Source: Deroplatys truncata
Lineage: Eukaryota > Arthropoda > Insecta > Mantodea > Mantidae
DNA: 64,000 nt
Assembly: GCA_030765065.1 (NCBI GenBank)
Contig: CM060979.1
Location: 106,938,350 to 107,002,349 of the forward strand
Direction: 5' to 3'
Positions 21,600-33,460 of this stretch are shown here, in pieces; the first letter of the stretch is position 1, and every line of letters starts with the position of its first letter. The notes below the pieces were generated by a model. The model saw only the letters and a program-made list of their open reading frames with translations. It made no database searches and was not told the DNA's origin. The position numbers and the translations under genes are program-made.

Positions 21600-22560
21600 A
21601 CTATGGGGCAATGTTTCCCAATAGAGAGTTTTTGGACATGCTGTTAGTAAACGGGGAAGCGCAGCAAAACGCAACGGACGCACGTCGTCTAGACCAACAG
21701 AGGTTTCCGCAGAGAACACTTCCTACAGATCACACGCTTTTGCGAGTTGCGAACCGCCTTCTGGAACCATGAAAAGTGCACAAGCTACCACATCCACGAA
21801 GAGATCACCCTGTCTGTGACCAAGCAATGAGCATCCTGTGACTGACTATGCCATTCAGCACCCGCGTAGTAGTACGAGGGACATTAACAGTCATTTCAAT
21901 ATTAGCCAATCCTCCGCGTGGAGAATACTACATCATGCAAAGTTTCACCCTTATCTTCAACTACACTGGGAGCTACTGCAGCCGTACCATGGACAGAGAG
22001 TGGCATTCGCTAGGTGGATCATACGGCAAACTGAATAAGATCCATAGTTTTTGACAACTACTATTTACAGACGAAGCAGGGTTCCACAACACAGGCCATA
22101 TATGTCACCACAATATGAATTACTGGAGCACTGTAAACTCACATTGAATGCGAGAGGCGGCCTTACAAGTCCGATGGGGTTTCAACATTTGCACTGGCAT
22201 ATTTGGTGATCATCTAATAGGCCCGTATTTTTATGATGGCCAACTCGCTGGGAATCGCTATACACACACCCTACAACACCAGCTGCCTACTCTACTGGAT
22301 GAAGTGCCGTTGCAGAACCGACTGTGTGGTACCAACATGATGGGGCGCCAGCCGTCGTGTAACGGATTATCTCGACGTCACCTATCCTGAGCGATGGATC
22401 TATAGGAATGGACCAATAGGGGGATCAACACGCTCACCAGATCTAAGCCCATGAGATTTATTCTTATGGGGTTATCTTAAAGATATCGTGCACTAGGAGC
22501 AGCCAATGATCCCTCAACAACTCAGGGAACGAATCATCTTACCTTGCCGTGACATCAAAC
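21600..22560 (+). pseudogene. Decayed Tc1/mariner-superfamily (IS630-like) transposase
   Basis: Reading across frames, visible blocks are: N-terminal helix-turn-helix with GEAQQNATDARRLDQQRFPQ, TRDINSHFNISQSSAWRILH (second DNA-binding helix), HGQRVAFARWI, LFTDEAGFHNTGH (first catalytic Asp), GIFGDHLIGPYFYDGQL, LLDEVPLQNRL, and a final DLSP.DLFLWGYLKDIVH block. Stops (for example TGA at 21769 and about 21839) and frameshifts break it, so it is not functional. Length and block order match the roughly 300-residue insect transposases of this type. Confidence 0.78.
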
Positions 22561-23460
22561 CAGTCATATTGCGCCGGGTTAGGCTGGCGATGATGGTTGG
22601 ACTGAGATCTTGCATACCCGGCATGGTAGCCAGTTTGAAAACCGATTATAACCACATGGAGGAAACGGATAAATTGTAAAGGTTTATCTGTGTGATGGTC
22701 CGGCATGATGTTATAGTCACCGTTAAATGCACTACTTTGGGAACCAGAGAGGTTCACAACGATGATAATATGGGCTTGCAAATGTTATTTAATTTGTAAA
22801 CCCTCAGAACGATTTATTGGCTTTCTTTTGAATAAAATAATAGCTTTAAATAATACAATAATTAATTATTCCTTTTGTTGGTAAGTTATAATTACAATGT
22901 TATATGCATTTATTTATGATGTTTATTAAAGCATATTCTAAGAAGTAATAATTTGTGTTTTAATGAAATTCGCATAATTAAACTAATTAAGTGAAACGAC
23001 ATTTCCACGCCAAACTATCGGTTCTCCTTAAATTTTCTAAACATAAAAAGTACCTTCAAGTGGCAGTATTTGAAGCTGGGACCTTCATCACAGAAGGCCA
23101 ACGCGCACACTATTGCGCTACGAGTGCAAGTCATTGCACGCACAACTGTGCAAAGCAGTCATTTCGGCCGAAATTGATATGACGCGATGCAGCGGACAAT
23201 GTTTACGGCATATCGTGTACAACGCCGGGACTGCATAACTTCTCAATCCGCAGGCTGGGAAGGCTCACCCGGTATATATAAGTTATAATTCCAGCTAGAG
23301 TAAAGAATGCTCTAAAAGTCGCTTGGCCGAGAAATTGAAAAATGGAAATTAAGTAATGTAAATAAATAATACCTTTGTAGTTCATTTCACTATTATTTAA
23401 ATTCTTGAAAACTTAAACTTAAAAGTAGTTGCTCAAAAAGACACCTATTTATTTCAATGC
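22561..23460. other. Intergenic DNA, no gene seen
   Basis: AT-rich. A GC-richer patch at 23050-23280 has no recognised feature. Confidence 0.5.
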
Positions 23461-23905
23461 AGTTTTCACAACGTTTTTTTACATTATTAACCAAATGTTT
23501 ACTCAAAAAGTTGCTATTTTTTTAGCTCTTTAGCTTCTTCTTCGATGACTGCTTTTAGATGTTTCAATTTTGTAGACCTTTGAGGGGGGAAAATGCATTA
23601 TCTTTCAAAATTTTCCGTACTGAAAATCTAAAGTTGTTGTACCAGGTCTTCCGACCCACTCATCAACTTCCTGTCGAGTTAACCCCATTACCGATAAACT
23701 GATCAGTGGGTGCGCCCCACTTTATTGCCAAATTAAGTTTGTACAATCTCAAAGAAAGTGTGATTTTGTAACTCAGGTAAAATTACGTCTTGTAACATTT
23801 CCAGGTACGAATTATCAGTTATAGTATGATAGAAAAAGCGTTTTACAGGATCAAGCAAATTTTGGAACACCCAATTTAGTATTGTACTGAAGAAACTTTA
23901 CAGAG
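23460..23905 (-). pseudogene. Second decayed IS630-like transposase fragment
   Basis: On the minus strand, FFYHTITDNSYLEMLQD followed by ILPELQNHTFFEIVQT fits the segment between the second and third catalytic regions of insect DDE transposases. Degraded sequence with VGRPGTTTLDF, where a WPPRSPDLTPLDF block is expected, comes next. Several stops. The two ends of the element were not found. Confidence 0.42.
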
Positions 23906-24544
23906 TTATACGAATGGGCTGAGTTTTTAAATCTTCAGAAACTGCAGTTAACTGTAAACCCTGAGCAGCTATTAAGAATCTGAACTTATGTCATTGAGTA
24001 ATTTTATTTTAAATCTCATATTAGAAGTACTTTATCACGAAATTATAATATGAGATGTAGTATATAGAGAACGCAGGCTATTGGAATTCACCAAAAGCCA
24101 ACTGTGACACATTTACTCTATTATAGTGCTCTCTTGCTACATTTGGTGACATTCTGTCTGTTCAGTTGACAGCAAGACAGTACCTAAAAGAACAGTGAAG
24201 GTGAAGATATGATCGCAGTTGGTATCAATTGCAACTGTTAGGCATCTTGAAGGTATGTAAACCCTTGGGTTTAAATGGTTGTGCATAGGCCGTTGTGTTC
24301 CAGATGTACATTAGTTTATTACTTAAATAAGTGTTCTAAAAGTACGTTTTAGAACACAATTTCGTATTAGTAAATACAATATGAAACGATATTCAGCGCT
24401 TGAAGTTTTGTTTCAAAACAATATTTGTAAAATAGGTTTTACTGACTGGTATGATACTGATTGTAAGGTTGGCCGTACTTCAGCTTAGTCTGTTGGCCAT
24501 GTTGAACTCTTGAGAGATACCATTAAATTGTTTCCCCTATACTT
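23906..24544. other. Intergenic DNA, no gene seen
   Basis: AT-rich with no recognised element. Confidence 0.5.
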
Positions 24545-24790
24545 ACACGGATGGTCGAGGTCATTAAGGCATGGATTCGCGTATGGGACCCCACAGTTTG
24601 AATTCTTCAAGGTCCGTAATGCCTGACTTTTTCAGGTTTATCTTAGTTTTCATAACTGCCATATGCAGGGAAGGTAAATAAATTTAAAATGGAATGTGTC
24701 CTTGCCAAATTTCCTTCCTCAATTATAACTGAATTTCATTTTCCATACCATCAGTGTACGCCACCGGAAATGGCGTATACTAAAAAAAAC
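24545..24790 (+). mobile_element. SINE family S5, copy 3
   Basis: A tRNA-like head with GGTCGAGGTCATTAAGGCAT and a degenerate B-box (AGTTTGAATTC), followed by the S5 body (TTTTCAGGTTTATCTTAG, CATAACTGCCATATGCAGGG, CCAAATTTCCTTCC). Confidence 0.65.
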
Positions 24791-25273
24791 GGGTGTTAAA
24801 CTCTATTCAAAACAAAAGACGCAGTATCTAAGTTTTATTAGTTTTGGGGGCTCTTGCAGCTGTTGTGCATCAATAGCTCAAGCTAGCTTTGGCTTTGTAA
24901 TAAATTCCCATCTCACGATCTTATAATTACTAGGGCAGAAACGATAAAGTGGATAATAACAGAGTGATCTTCAGAATGCTCCACCGGAAGCTCCCGGTTT
25001 CCTAATTAGCATGATCCAGTATGCTCACGTGGGTCGAAGCCAAGTGAAAAGTTATTTTTTCCTCTAGAGATCATAACCAGAACGCCCTCTGTTGGAAAGA
25101 GGATTGAGTAATTGCAAGTGATGAAAAAACGCTTTTTCACCCCCTCTACCAGCCTGGACATCGGCTGGAGCGATCTTTCTATCGTTAGGTTCCCTATACA
25201 GGTTGCGCGCTTTCTTCCCGCCCGCTGCTGCCAAGTTGCTTTCCTCGGTCGCTTCTGATTAACACGAAACTTT

Positions 25274-25800
25274 ACCGAGCGGGATGGCTCAGGCGGTTAC
25301 ATCTGTGGCCCGCATTCGGGAGGTCGTGGGTCTGATTTCTGTGCCAGACGTTCCTGACCCATGGCTTTTTCGGAGGTTTCTCCCGGTCACTAAGCGAATG
25401 CTGGGAAGATCATTGTCTTCCACGAATTTCTCTCTCCCGCATCCCCTCTCATTTCATCGTCCTCTTTCACGTTACAGGTTGACTCCGGGGTTGTGTGTTG
25501 GACGACTGCGGACAGATGGTGCAGATGGCTTGCGTGTTGAATCTCTTCTCGGCCCCATCAGGTGAAGGTCGCTTGAGTCTCCGCGGCTGAGTCGAGTTTT
25601 TCTCGGTTTCCGTTGAAGGGGAAGCAGTGAGTCACCCTGTGGTGGCTTGGGAGGGCTGCCTTGGGTGGTCAAATCTGTGCTCTTAGGTACCTCTGACATC
25701 GCCTGCGTCGGCCGGTCCTGCAGTCATACGTCTCCTGCGGTTTCTTCATCTCACCCGTTCCTCCTGGGGTGTATGCACAAAAGATCCCCGTGTGGGTCGA
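25274..25800 (+). mobile_element. tRNA-derived SINE, family S3
   Basis: The head ACCGAGCGGGATGGCTCAGG supplies an A-box (GGATGGCTCAGGCGGTTA), with a degenerate B-box near 25330. The core includes TTCTCCCGGTCACTAAGCG and AATGCTGGGAAGATCATT, shared with the minus-strand copy ending at 62482. The region after about 25490 differs between copies. The GC-rich open frames here are not genes. Confidence 0.75.
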
Positions 25801-26079
25801 GGTGCTAGGTGTCCCCTCCATAGCATAATCCTAATCCTAATACAAAACTTTAGAGGCAAGGCAGGGAATGTTAACAAGGTATAGAATCTAACACTATTAA
25901 CGAATCGTTTATTAACTACATCATCGGCAGAAGTGGAACCGTTCCGCAAAGTTCCGCGCGCAGCTGAAAGTAGCGTAGACTTGTTCTATGCTACTGCATA
26001 GAGGTTACTTTAAAATTATTTATTATAATTAATCGTTCTTTCAAGTCATGCATAGGACAAGTTTGGAACGGTGGGATCA

Positions 26080-26165
26080 GACTGAAAAATTCAATAGCAT
26101 AGACGGAATTTGAACCACGGATCTTCCGATTTTCATCCGGTTGCTCTAACCAACCACTAATTGAC
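26080..26165 (-). mobile_element. tRNA-derived SINE, family S4, minus copy
   Basis: On the minus strand: TTGGTTAGAGCAACCGGATG, GGTTCAAATTCCG and GAATTTTTCAGTCTGAT. It forms an inverted pair with the next entry. Confidence 0.7.
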
Positions 26166-26249
26166 CTAATATTTGGTTAAACTATGAAGTACTTAAAGTA
26201 CTTCCAATATTTTAAGCCACCAAAGGGGTATGTCATAACAAAAAGAATA

Positions 26250-26400
26250 TCTGAACCCCTTGTGGTTTAAAGAGAAAATTGAGAGATATTTGGGGAGCTC
26301 TAACTTTGCCATGGTAGCTCAGTTGGTTAGAGCAAACGGACGGAAACCGGAAGATCTGTGGTTCAAAGTCTCCTATAGTATTGAATTTTTCAGACTGATT
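26250..26400 (+). mobile_element. tRNA-derived SINE, family S4, plus copy
   Basis: The A-box TGGTAGCTCAGTTGG (about 26314) and a B-box-like GGTTCAAAGTC are followed by the family tail GAATTTTTCAGACTGATTCT. A short family-specific head (CCTTGTGGTTTA) precedes the tRNA part and is also seen at about 40690. Confidence 0.75.
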
Positions 26401-27500
26401 CTACCTTAGTTATTATAATTCATTTAAATACTATAGGCAATTATGCGTCCAACATATGGTGTACAGCATGTCGACAGAAAGTTACTTCGCTTACTTAATA
26501 TGAGCAGTTTACATAATTTTACTGTTTACCTGGCATACGAAACACTTCGGTGCATGTAATCCACATATTCACCGCAGAAGTATTGCTTACTTTGCTTCTA
26601 AGTTAAATACGAATGTTATAGACAATAATACGTTTTGTACTTTTGCACCAACTGCAGCGTGTGGACTATACTTGCTCGGACCTCGAGATAAAAAGACTGA
26701 TTCTTACTGAGTTCTTGGAATAGCACAGGACATAATGAAACACTATGTAGTACTTCATTTGTTTATACCGGTGAAGGCAAATATTTTCGCATAGTTCGTA
26801 ACTCGGTATGAAACAAAGGAAGAAGCAGGTTGACATGTAAGCACTCAGTCAAATGTCACCACTGTGCCTCCAAAAGCTGAATTTTCATTTTCATTCGGTG
26901 TTTATAGCTTCTATTTGTAGTTCTTTATATACAAGCTTCTTCATATAAAGTGTTTTAAGTTGGCCTTCCAACAGTTGTATTGTTCAGCGCGACGTGGAGG
27001 GATACAGTAAACATGCAGATAAGGGGATGGAAACAGCTTCACTGAGTTGCAAGCGCCCAACAGGTCAAAAACATTCGGCGTAGTCTTGGGTCTTCTTGAT
27101 ATCGCTTTTGCAACGCGTCACTCCGCCCTACCGAGTACCGAACTGTGGACGAAAACTTCGCCTGTCCTCCGATAGGTCCTCTCCATTAACTTAGGTATAT
27201 ATTCCGACTCTCCTCCAGTGCGGGTGTAATACTACACATCATTACTTCCTTTATTTTCTTTATCTTTATGGCTTGTTCCAATGGAATTTGAATATAGGAA
27301 GTCCGAAATGTTAATCTCAAAGCAACATATTCGGTGGTTTCTGTAATTATTGGATGTCTGCATTCGTCATTTTTCGGCTTTCCTCAAGTTACTTTCTTCC
27401 AGCTTCAGCACAACGTGAAAGTGAGACATTTGAATATATTTCCCATACTTTCCAGAGTTGTTTAAAGTTGCGATGCTTCGAAAAGTTAATATATTGAAAG
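26401..27500. other. Intergenic DNA, no gene seen
   Basis: A GC-richer segment at 26990-27240 includes a TATATATTC motif, but I cannot assign it. Confidence 0.45.
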
Positions 27501-27660
27501 ATAGAATCAGACTGAAAAATTTAATGCCATGACTGGAATTTAAACTACACCTTTCCGTGTCGTTGCTCTAAGCAATCGAGCTACTATGTTAAAATGCCGG
27601 CACGACTTTTAAATTCCCCAACCGACTCGCGTTTTTTTCGGGCAAACACAAGGCATTGTG
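27500..27660 (-). mobile_element. SINE family S4, minus copy
   Basis: Minus-strand order: head GTCGTGCCGGCATTTTAA, degenerate A-box (TAGTAGCTCGATTGCTTAGA), B-box-like AGTTTAAATTCC, tail AATTTTTCAGTCTGAT. The GTCGTGCCGG head is shared with the copy at 40735. Confidence 0.7.
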
Positions 27661-30269
27661 AAATTCATTTTCAGATAACATACCTCAATGGCGACTTAAA
27701 ATCTCCTGAGTACTTTTAACTCCTAGTTCTCGTGTTTAACAATTAATGGGTCAATAATTGTCAATTAATTGCTCTTCAACACATCAATGTGATTCTACTT
27801 TTCTAACTTTAGCCAACAAACGATATCTGTGGAAGAACAACAATATCAGTTAATGTGTACCATTTATCTTGTACTGGGTGCTTGATTAATTTATTTTAGA
27901 AGGATGAAAGAGGTATTTAAGAGGCTCTTGTTGCTCATTTCTCTATTACTGTTAATTACTCTTTTTTACTTAATCCAGTTATATGATATTAACTATTACG
28001 TTTATGACTCAAACATGGATAGGGTTAGGAGACTTGTGTTCCATCTAAAATGCTTAAGTAACAACACTACTGCTTCATAAAATATCTTCTAACTAGAATG
28101 TATCACTAATTTCTGTTGGCCAATAGTGTTTCTAGCCAAAGCAAATAACGGAAAAAACAATGGTGTGAAATTTAATAAATATACATACTCTTCCCTCGTC
28201 ACCCTATAATCAACGCAAGGTCTCAAACGTTCTTCAGTCAGCAGATCTTAGAGTGTATACTTTTTACACCAAACTAGGAACACTGTCGGGACGTTTCTGA
28301 ACATTTTGGAACCCTTCCATGCATAACATTACGATATCACCATGTCACATATTTCTCATTCTAAAATGGATAACTAATGGCTGTTGGTTCAGTTTTCACG
28401 TTCCGCAGCTAATCCCTTTGCGACTTCGCTAGCAATGGTTTCAGCTAATGTGGGTCGTGCGCTTCTTTAGTATGCACTGGGTTTATAGTAATGAGTCTTG
28501 TATAGTTTGCGTGTTGGTGGATCTATAGGTGGTTTCATTTAATCTCAGATTTCGTACGGTATAGGCTTATTCACAGGCATCTTTGCCAAAGGATACAAAT
28601 GCGTTTTGAAACTCTTCTAACTTTAAAATATGAATGGAATGTAAAAACTGTTGCGTCCTAGGAAAGGTCCAGAGATGCCCTAGTGATTTTTGATTCGCTG
28701 GGCCACTCAGAACATTGTTACCTAGTGAAAGAATTTACATTCTGCCATATAGCTTCACCTTCTAACTATTTAAAGTCACATTTTGTACCCGCAATGTTAA
28801 CGCTATGATAAGCCCAAAAATTCTGAACACTAGTTGACACCTTTTAGTCTATGTCAGACATCCCTAAACTTTAGGATTCGAGAAGTGCTCGCGATCTATT
28901 CCTATGGTGTAGCCTCTTAGTCTTTACCGAGTAGGATGGGAGAGGAAGTGTAAAAACAGAAGGTTTTCATTTTGTTTCTTAATCTTTAACTTCATTTCTT
29001 TATCTTCCTGGAGCTGCTACGGAGCCCTTAGTGCCTCCGGAAGTGCAGACTAGTAAACTCTGGTCTATGTACAGTCGAGTGCGAACAAACGTGCCGATGC
29101 TTTTGGTTGCGTTTAGTGTTTTCCATTTTTAAATGTTGGCAGAATCTCATCGTTTGTGCTCCGTCCCGCTTTGGATGAGCCATCCTCTAATTGGTTTTAG
29201 TTGAAGTCCGACACGCTAGCATTACCCTATGAAGAAAGGACAGGCCTATTTGGGCGATGAAAGGGTTCATGAATCGTTATATATCACCTGAATGGTTGAA
29301 ACTATGTGCCTCCCGAAGTCTGTCCATACTATCCCCTGAATGAGTCCGGTTTTTTTGGTTCGAACCTCTATAACCGAATGAGGGATGGAAATAGGGCGTA
29401 CCAGAGGTGTGTTAATTATTGATTGCCAACTTAAACCACGGTTCCTCATATGAGCAGTTTTATTTTGCACCCCACTGTACATGCAATGTACGAATAAAAT
29501 ATTATTAAGGACAAAACATAGCGACTATTCTCAGTAATCCACACATTCCCTACATTACTGGCTATGTATCTAAACACTACAAATACATTTCTCGCAGGTG
29601 CAAAATAAATATGTTAATTTTCATTTTCTAAAGACATTGTGATGTTGCCTCACCACCGCAACCGAGGATTGTGCTAGTGACTTTGCTACAGCTCATACGT
29701 AACCTCTAGCCACCTTGTTATTGTCATGTTTATCAACCCATTGCGTGTTCCTCGACTATGTGGAGGCTCTTTGTGGCCTCTTTCCTGTGTATCAGGCTAA
29801 ACTTACTCAATGGATAAATCTCTCTATATCCGTTGGAACATATTTTACAGAGCTTCAATTTATTATATAAACGGAGTATGCTCAAAATAGACGGAAAGTA
29901 ATTTCTAACGGTAAAACCAATTCATAGCAAAATATCGCTCTTAGGAAAAATAATATTAGGAATTATGTTGCTTAGGAAAGGCGTTTGTGGGAATAAAAAG
30001 TGTATAAAATGATTTAGGAGAAACTTTGAGAAAAATAAATGTTAGGAGATGTAAATTAGAAGAAATTGTCGGAAACACTGTAACTCAGTTACTTGCTGGA
30101 CCAGATTTGCCACAGTTCATTCCAAATCACAGGTAAAATTGTAGACACCTGTATATATATTGTTTCAATATATACCATAAACGGTCCAGTGTTTCCTGAA
30201 AAATTAAGTAGTCAAATATATGTTTAGTTCATATCGAAAAAAGCGATTGTGACCTCAACGCTGAATTAA
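27661..30269. other. Intergenic DNA, no gene seen
   Basis: No recognisable coding frame or repeat across this 2.6-kb stretch. Open frames are short and low in complexity. Confidence 0.5.
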
Positions 30270-30530
30270 GACTAGTATTGGGCACAGAGCCTAACATAAC
30301 TGAAGTTGGCGATGGACTGCTGATTGGACTGAATTAGCATTAGAATGCAATGGTGTTACCAATTTCTCCCTTTGAGAAATGTAGAATGCAGCTCTGTCTA
30401 TACATTTTAATGTAAGAATTACACCATCAAGAATTTTTGGGTTAAATGACAAAATGGCTTGCGCAAATTCAGGTTTAATCCCTTCTAAAACACTTCTTAA
30501 CTTGCTCATCTTGAGACACTGACATCATCA
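30270..30530 (-). pseudogene. Possible retroelement Gag-like fragment
   Basis: A 72-codon minus-strand frame starts MSKLRSVLEGIKPEFAQAIL and continues FNPKILDGVI. The pattern resembles the capsid-like part of LTR-retrotransposon Gag proteins, but no zinc knuckle, protease or polymerase lies nearby. It could be chance. Low confidence. Confidence 0.22.
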
Positions 30531-30984
30531 TACAAAGGCAACACGTCATATACACCCTAAGACAAGGGCCCCCCCCCAAAAGAAAAAAGAGCAGACTCTC
30601 GAAGCGTAAATCAAATCGTTTCCGCGGCCGGTTCACGATGGTGTCTCGGAACGCGTGCTTTTAGCTTCATTTTATTGCCACCTTTCATACTGAGTCCCAG
30701 CCACTAAGTATGCGCTGACAGCCGAGCGTTTATAGGTGGGTATGTAGTAATGAGGCCTACTGAGGTTCGTATCCTGAGCATATTTTTTTTCAGGAAAACG
30801 CAATGTTTAATACGCATTCTATAGTATACTTTCTAAATTATTAAGATTTATTTTATTTTACGTCCCACAAAAACTGAAACACTCTCCTTTTCGTTTTCAA
30901 ACTAAATAGCAAATAAGTAAATATTGAAGTCCTAAATGAAAAACCTGGTGCCATATATTCATATGACTATCTCTATTCCTTATC
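30531..30984. other. Unassigned DNA
   Basis: Includes a run of nine C (about 30570-30578) and a GC-rich patch (30615-30660). No gene seen. Confidence 0.5.
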
Positions 30985-32062
30985 TTTATTAGTGGGAATA
31001 CAAATTATTCTTACTAAGCTTACTTTTCTATCAACTACATTTTAATCCAAATTAACCTTTGTAGAAATAGCTAGATTACACATTTCTTTATAGATACAAA
31101 GAAACCAGCGACAGTCAAAGGTTTAAGAACTGCACGCTATACGCTGACCTTAAAATTCAATACGCATGGAAACAGCATGGAATGCACTTTAGAATTCTTA
31201 GTAATATGACACTTATTTTAAAAACGAAAGGAGTAACCTGTTTGTATTTATATGTATGAATGAATGTCTTAAGATTAATAGATATCTTATGTATGGAAAA
31301 CATGTTGCATAGCCATAAATTTAACAAATTAGAATTTAAATAATTAAACATTTACTCCATGGATTCGAACCCAGGATGTTCCAATTACGAGACACCTCTC
31401 GGCTATTTGAAATGACTGTAGCTTCATTACTCATTTACACATTTCGTGTAACTATAAAAAGAATATATTAGACTAAAGCGATAGTCAACTCTCTTCAAAG
31501 TCGGTCGCTATGCGATGGTTTTGAAATTCTGTTCACTTTGCGTGAACACGGAAGTGGAAAGAAAGAAAGAAAAACAAAGAAAAGCGCTTTGTATTTCAGA
31601 GAAGTATAAAGTATTCAAACTAATAACAAAGAATGTCTCGGAAATTGATTAAATTAGTTAACAAATGATGTGGTTTAACGAGATATCTACATTTCTTGTG
31701 TAGCAAGATTTTATCTGTCTCTTGCATTTCACCAATTATACAAGTCATACAGAACGAAGAGGATCTCACCTGCTATTCCCAGATAATTCAAGATATGCAT
31801 TTCATTTGTCATGTAAGTAACTTAAATATACGGCATTTTAATAAAATTGTTACAGCCATTTTTGAAAAAAATAAAAAAATATAGAACATTTTTCCGTGTC
31901 AAGGGTAGTTTGGTGTGGGATATTTTCTTGAAAATCTTCGTGTCGTATCTTTGGAAGATACTAAAAGTAAGTGCTAAGTTTTGTATTTATCGAGCCGTTA
32001 GTTTTTGAGTTATGTTGTTCACAGACACAGACGGACACACTCAACAAACACAGAATTTTTTC
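30985..32062 (-). mobile_element. Family H-B element (copy Y), interrupted by a SINE
   Basis: A divergent H relative. On the minus strand it has TCTGTGAACAACATAACTC, CACGAAGATTTTCAAG and ACTTACATGACAAATG, then, beyond an insertion at about 31160-31600, GCAGTTCTTAAAC and TGACTGTCGCTG. It lies head-to-tail with copy X, separated only by a T run. Confidence 0.65.
31160..31425 (-). mobile_element. tRNA-derived insertion in copy Y
   Basis: On the minus strand, TAGCCGAGAGG (A-box) and GGGTTCGAATCC (a perfect B-box) stand about 40 bp apart (31365-31415). This resembles the two-box promoter of a Ser/Leu-type tRNA. An AT-rich body runs to lower coordinates. It interrupts H-B sequence, so it is a retroposed copy. 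Confidence 0.6.
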
Positions 32063-32653
32063 TAAAAATCTAATGCGTTATTTTTCGCATAAGGTTCTTT
32101 ACTCCCTATCGCTTATTAGTACGTACACATTATTCTTACGAAAGTCAATCTTTTTATCCACCTCATTTTAATCGAGATAACCCTCTGCAAAAACAACTAG
32201 TTACACATTTCGTTACAGTATCAAGAGGGCAGCGATAGTCACATTTTTAAGAACTGGACGCTATACGCTGACCTTAAAATTCCACTCTCCTTACGAGCAA
32301 TCGAGAGAAACAACTGTATACTGACGGGACTTGAAAAGAATGAGGAAGTATTGCACAAATTGAACCACTAATAACGGGATGTCTTGGAAAGGCTGATGTC
32401 ACAAAAACGTTATTTTAAATAAATTATTTGTTTTAAAGAGGTAAACAGTTTTTGTGTAGTACGTTTTCGTCTATCACAACGTTCACCATTTATACAAGAT
32501 TATACAAAATTCCATCCAAATGAAGAGGACTTCACAGGCTGTTCCCAAAAAATTCGAGACATACATTTTATATGCAAAGTAAACATCTTCAATATAGGGT
32601 ATTTCAATGGAAATCGTACAGCCATTTTTTAGAAAGTAAAATATTTCGAAAAA
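31714..32653. repeat. Left arm of a 940-bp inverted duplication
   Basis: The inverse of this segment aligns along its whole length with 33461-34403. Shared blocks include ACATCAGCCTTTCCAAGACA, GTCCAGTTCTTAAA and TCCGTCTGTGTCTGTGAACA in the same order. It contains the X-Y junction of the H-B elements. Confidence 0.85.
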
Positions 32654-32804
32654 TGTTTCATATAAAGGGAAGTTTGAGGTTGAGCATTGTGGAGAATGGA
32701 AAAATGTTTTTATGGACTAAGAGGGGTAGGATATAGAGTGGAGTAAAATCGAATACAGAATAAAGTACTTCCTCTACTTAATGTAGATAAGCAGTAGGGA
32801 AAGT
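32069..32804 (-). mobile_element. Family H-B element (copy X)
   Basis: The minus-strand 5' end is ACTTTCCCTAC (inverse at 32794-32804), one base from the H-A end motif. The 3' end is GCATTAGA (inverse near 32069) next to a T run and a degenerate hairpin. Confidence 0.7.
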
Positions 32805-33460
32805 AAAAAGACTGTACCTTCTGCACAACGGTCCATAAATTAACCTTAACTACCTGTTAAATCCCTTTACCAATTCGTCCGCTTCTATGGCGTCTGCGGT
32901 ATTAAACATTTCAAGATCCGTCTGATGTTCATGGATATTTTCGTTCCGTGAAAGGCTTAATAAGCTGCTACACAGAACTTAGGTCCCGGAGTATCGTTTT
33001 AAGATAAGACAACATTTCGAAGTTAGGAAATCCTAATAGTTGTTCCAATGTTTAACTCTGTACGTCTTCTTGTCAAGTAAGAGTGCTTTTGTGATGCTTC
33101 TGATATCATTTGACGCGGTTAATAGAAAAAATGCTTAAACTCACGTCAGTTTATGGGTATGCTTTCTTAATAGTGAACTGTTATATAAAATGGTGTTTCT
33201 TGAAATCAGATTGTAGTATATTTATCTGAGAATAAGGTTGATTTCCCGAACAGAGAGTTGAAGGGGCAGTACCATTCAACAGTGGTAGGAAATTAAATTT
33301 TTAAGTTAGCACTCTAAACGTCCAAACGTTAAATGCATCGGAAAGTTGAATTCCTTGAAGAAAAACTTATACTCTTTATGTTCCATCAAATGCAATTTCA
33401 TCCATTTAATACCTTCGGAAGGGCAACACATCAGAAAAATCATAGGGGTTTCTGTTCCTG
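32805..33460. other. Spacer between the inverted arms, no gene
   Basis: AT-rich with no recognised feature. The 5' end of copy X lies just to its left. Confidence 0.5.

Noticed and set aside
25472-25699. Proline-rich minus-strand frame
   Set aside because: Antisense to SINE S3 and its GC-rich tail.
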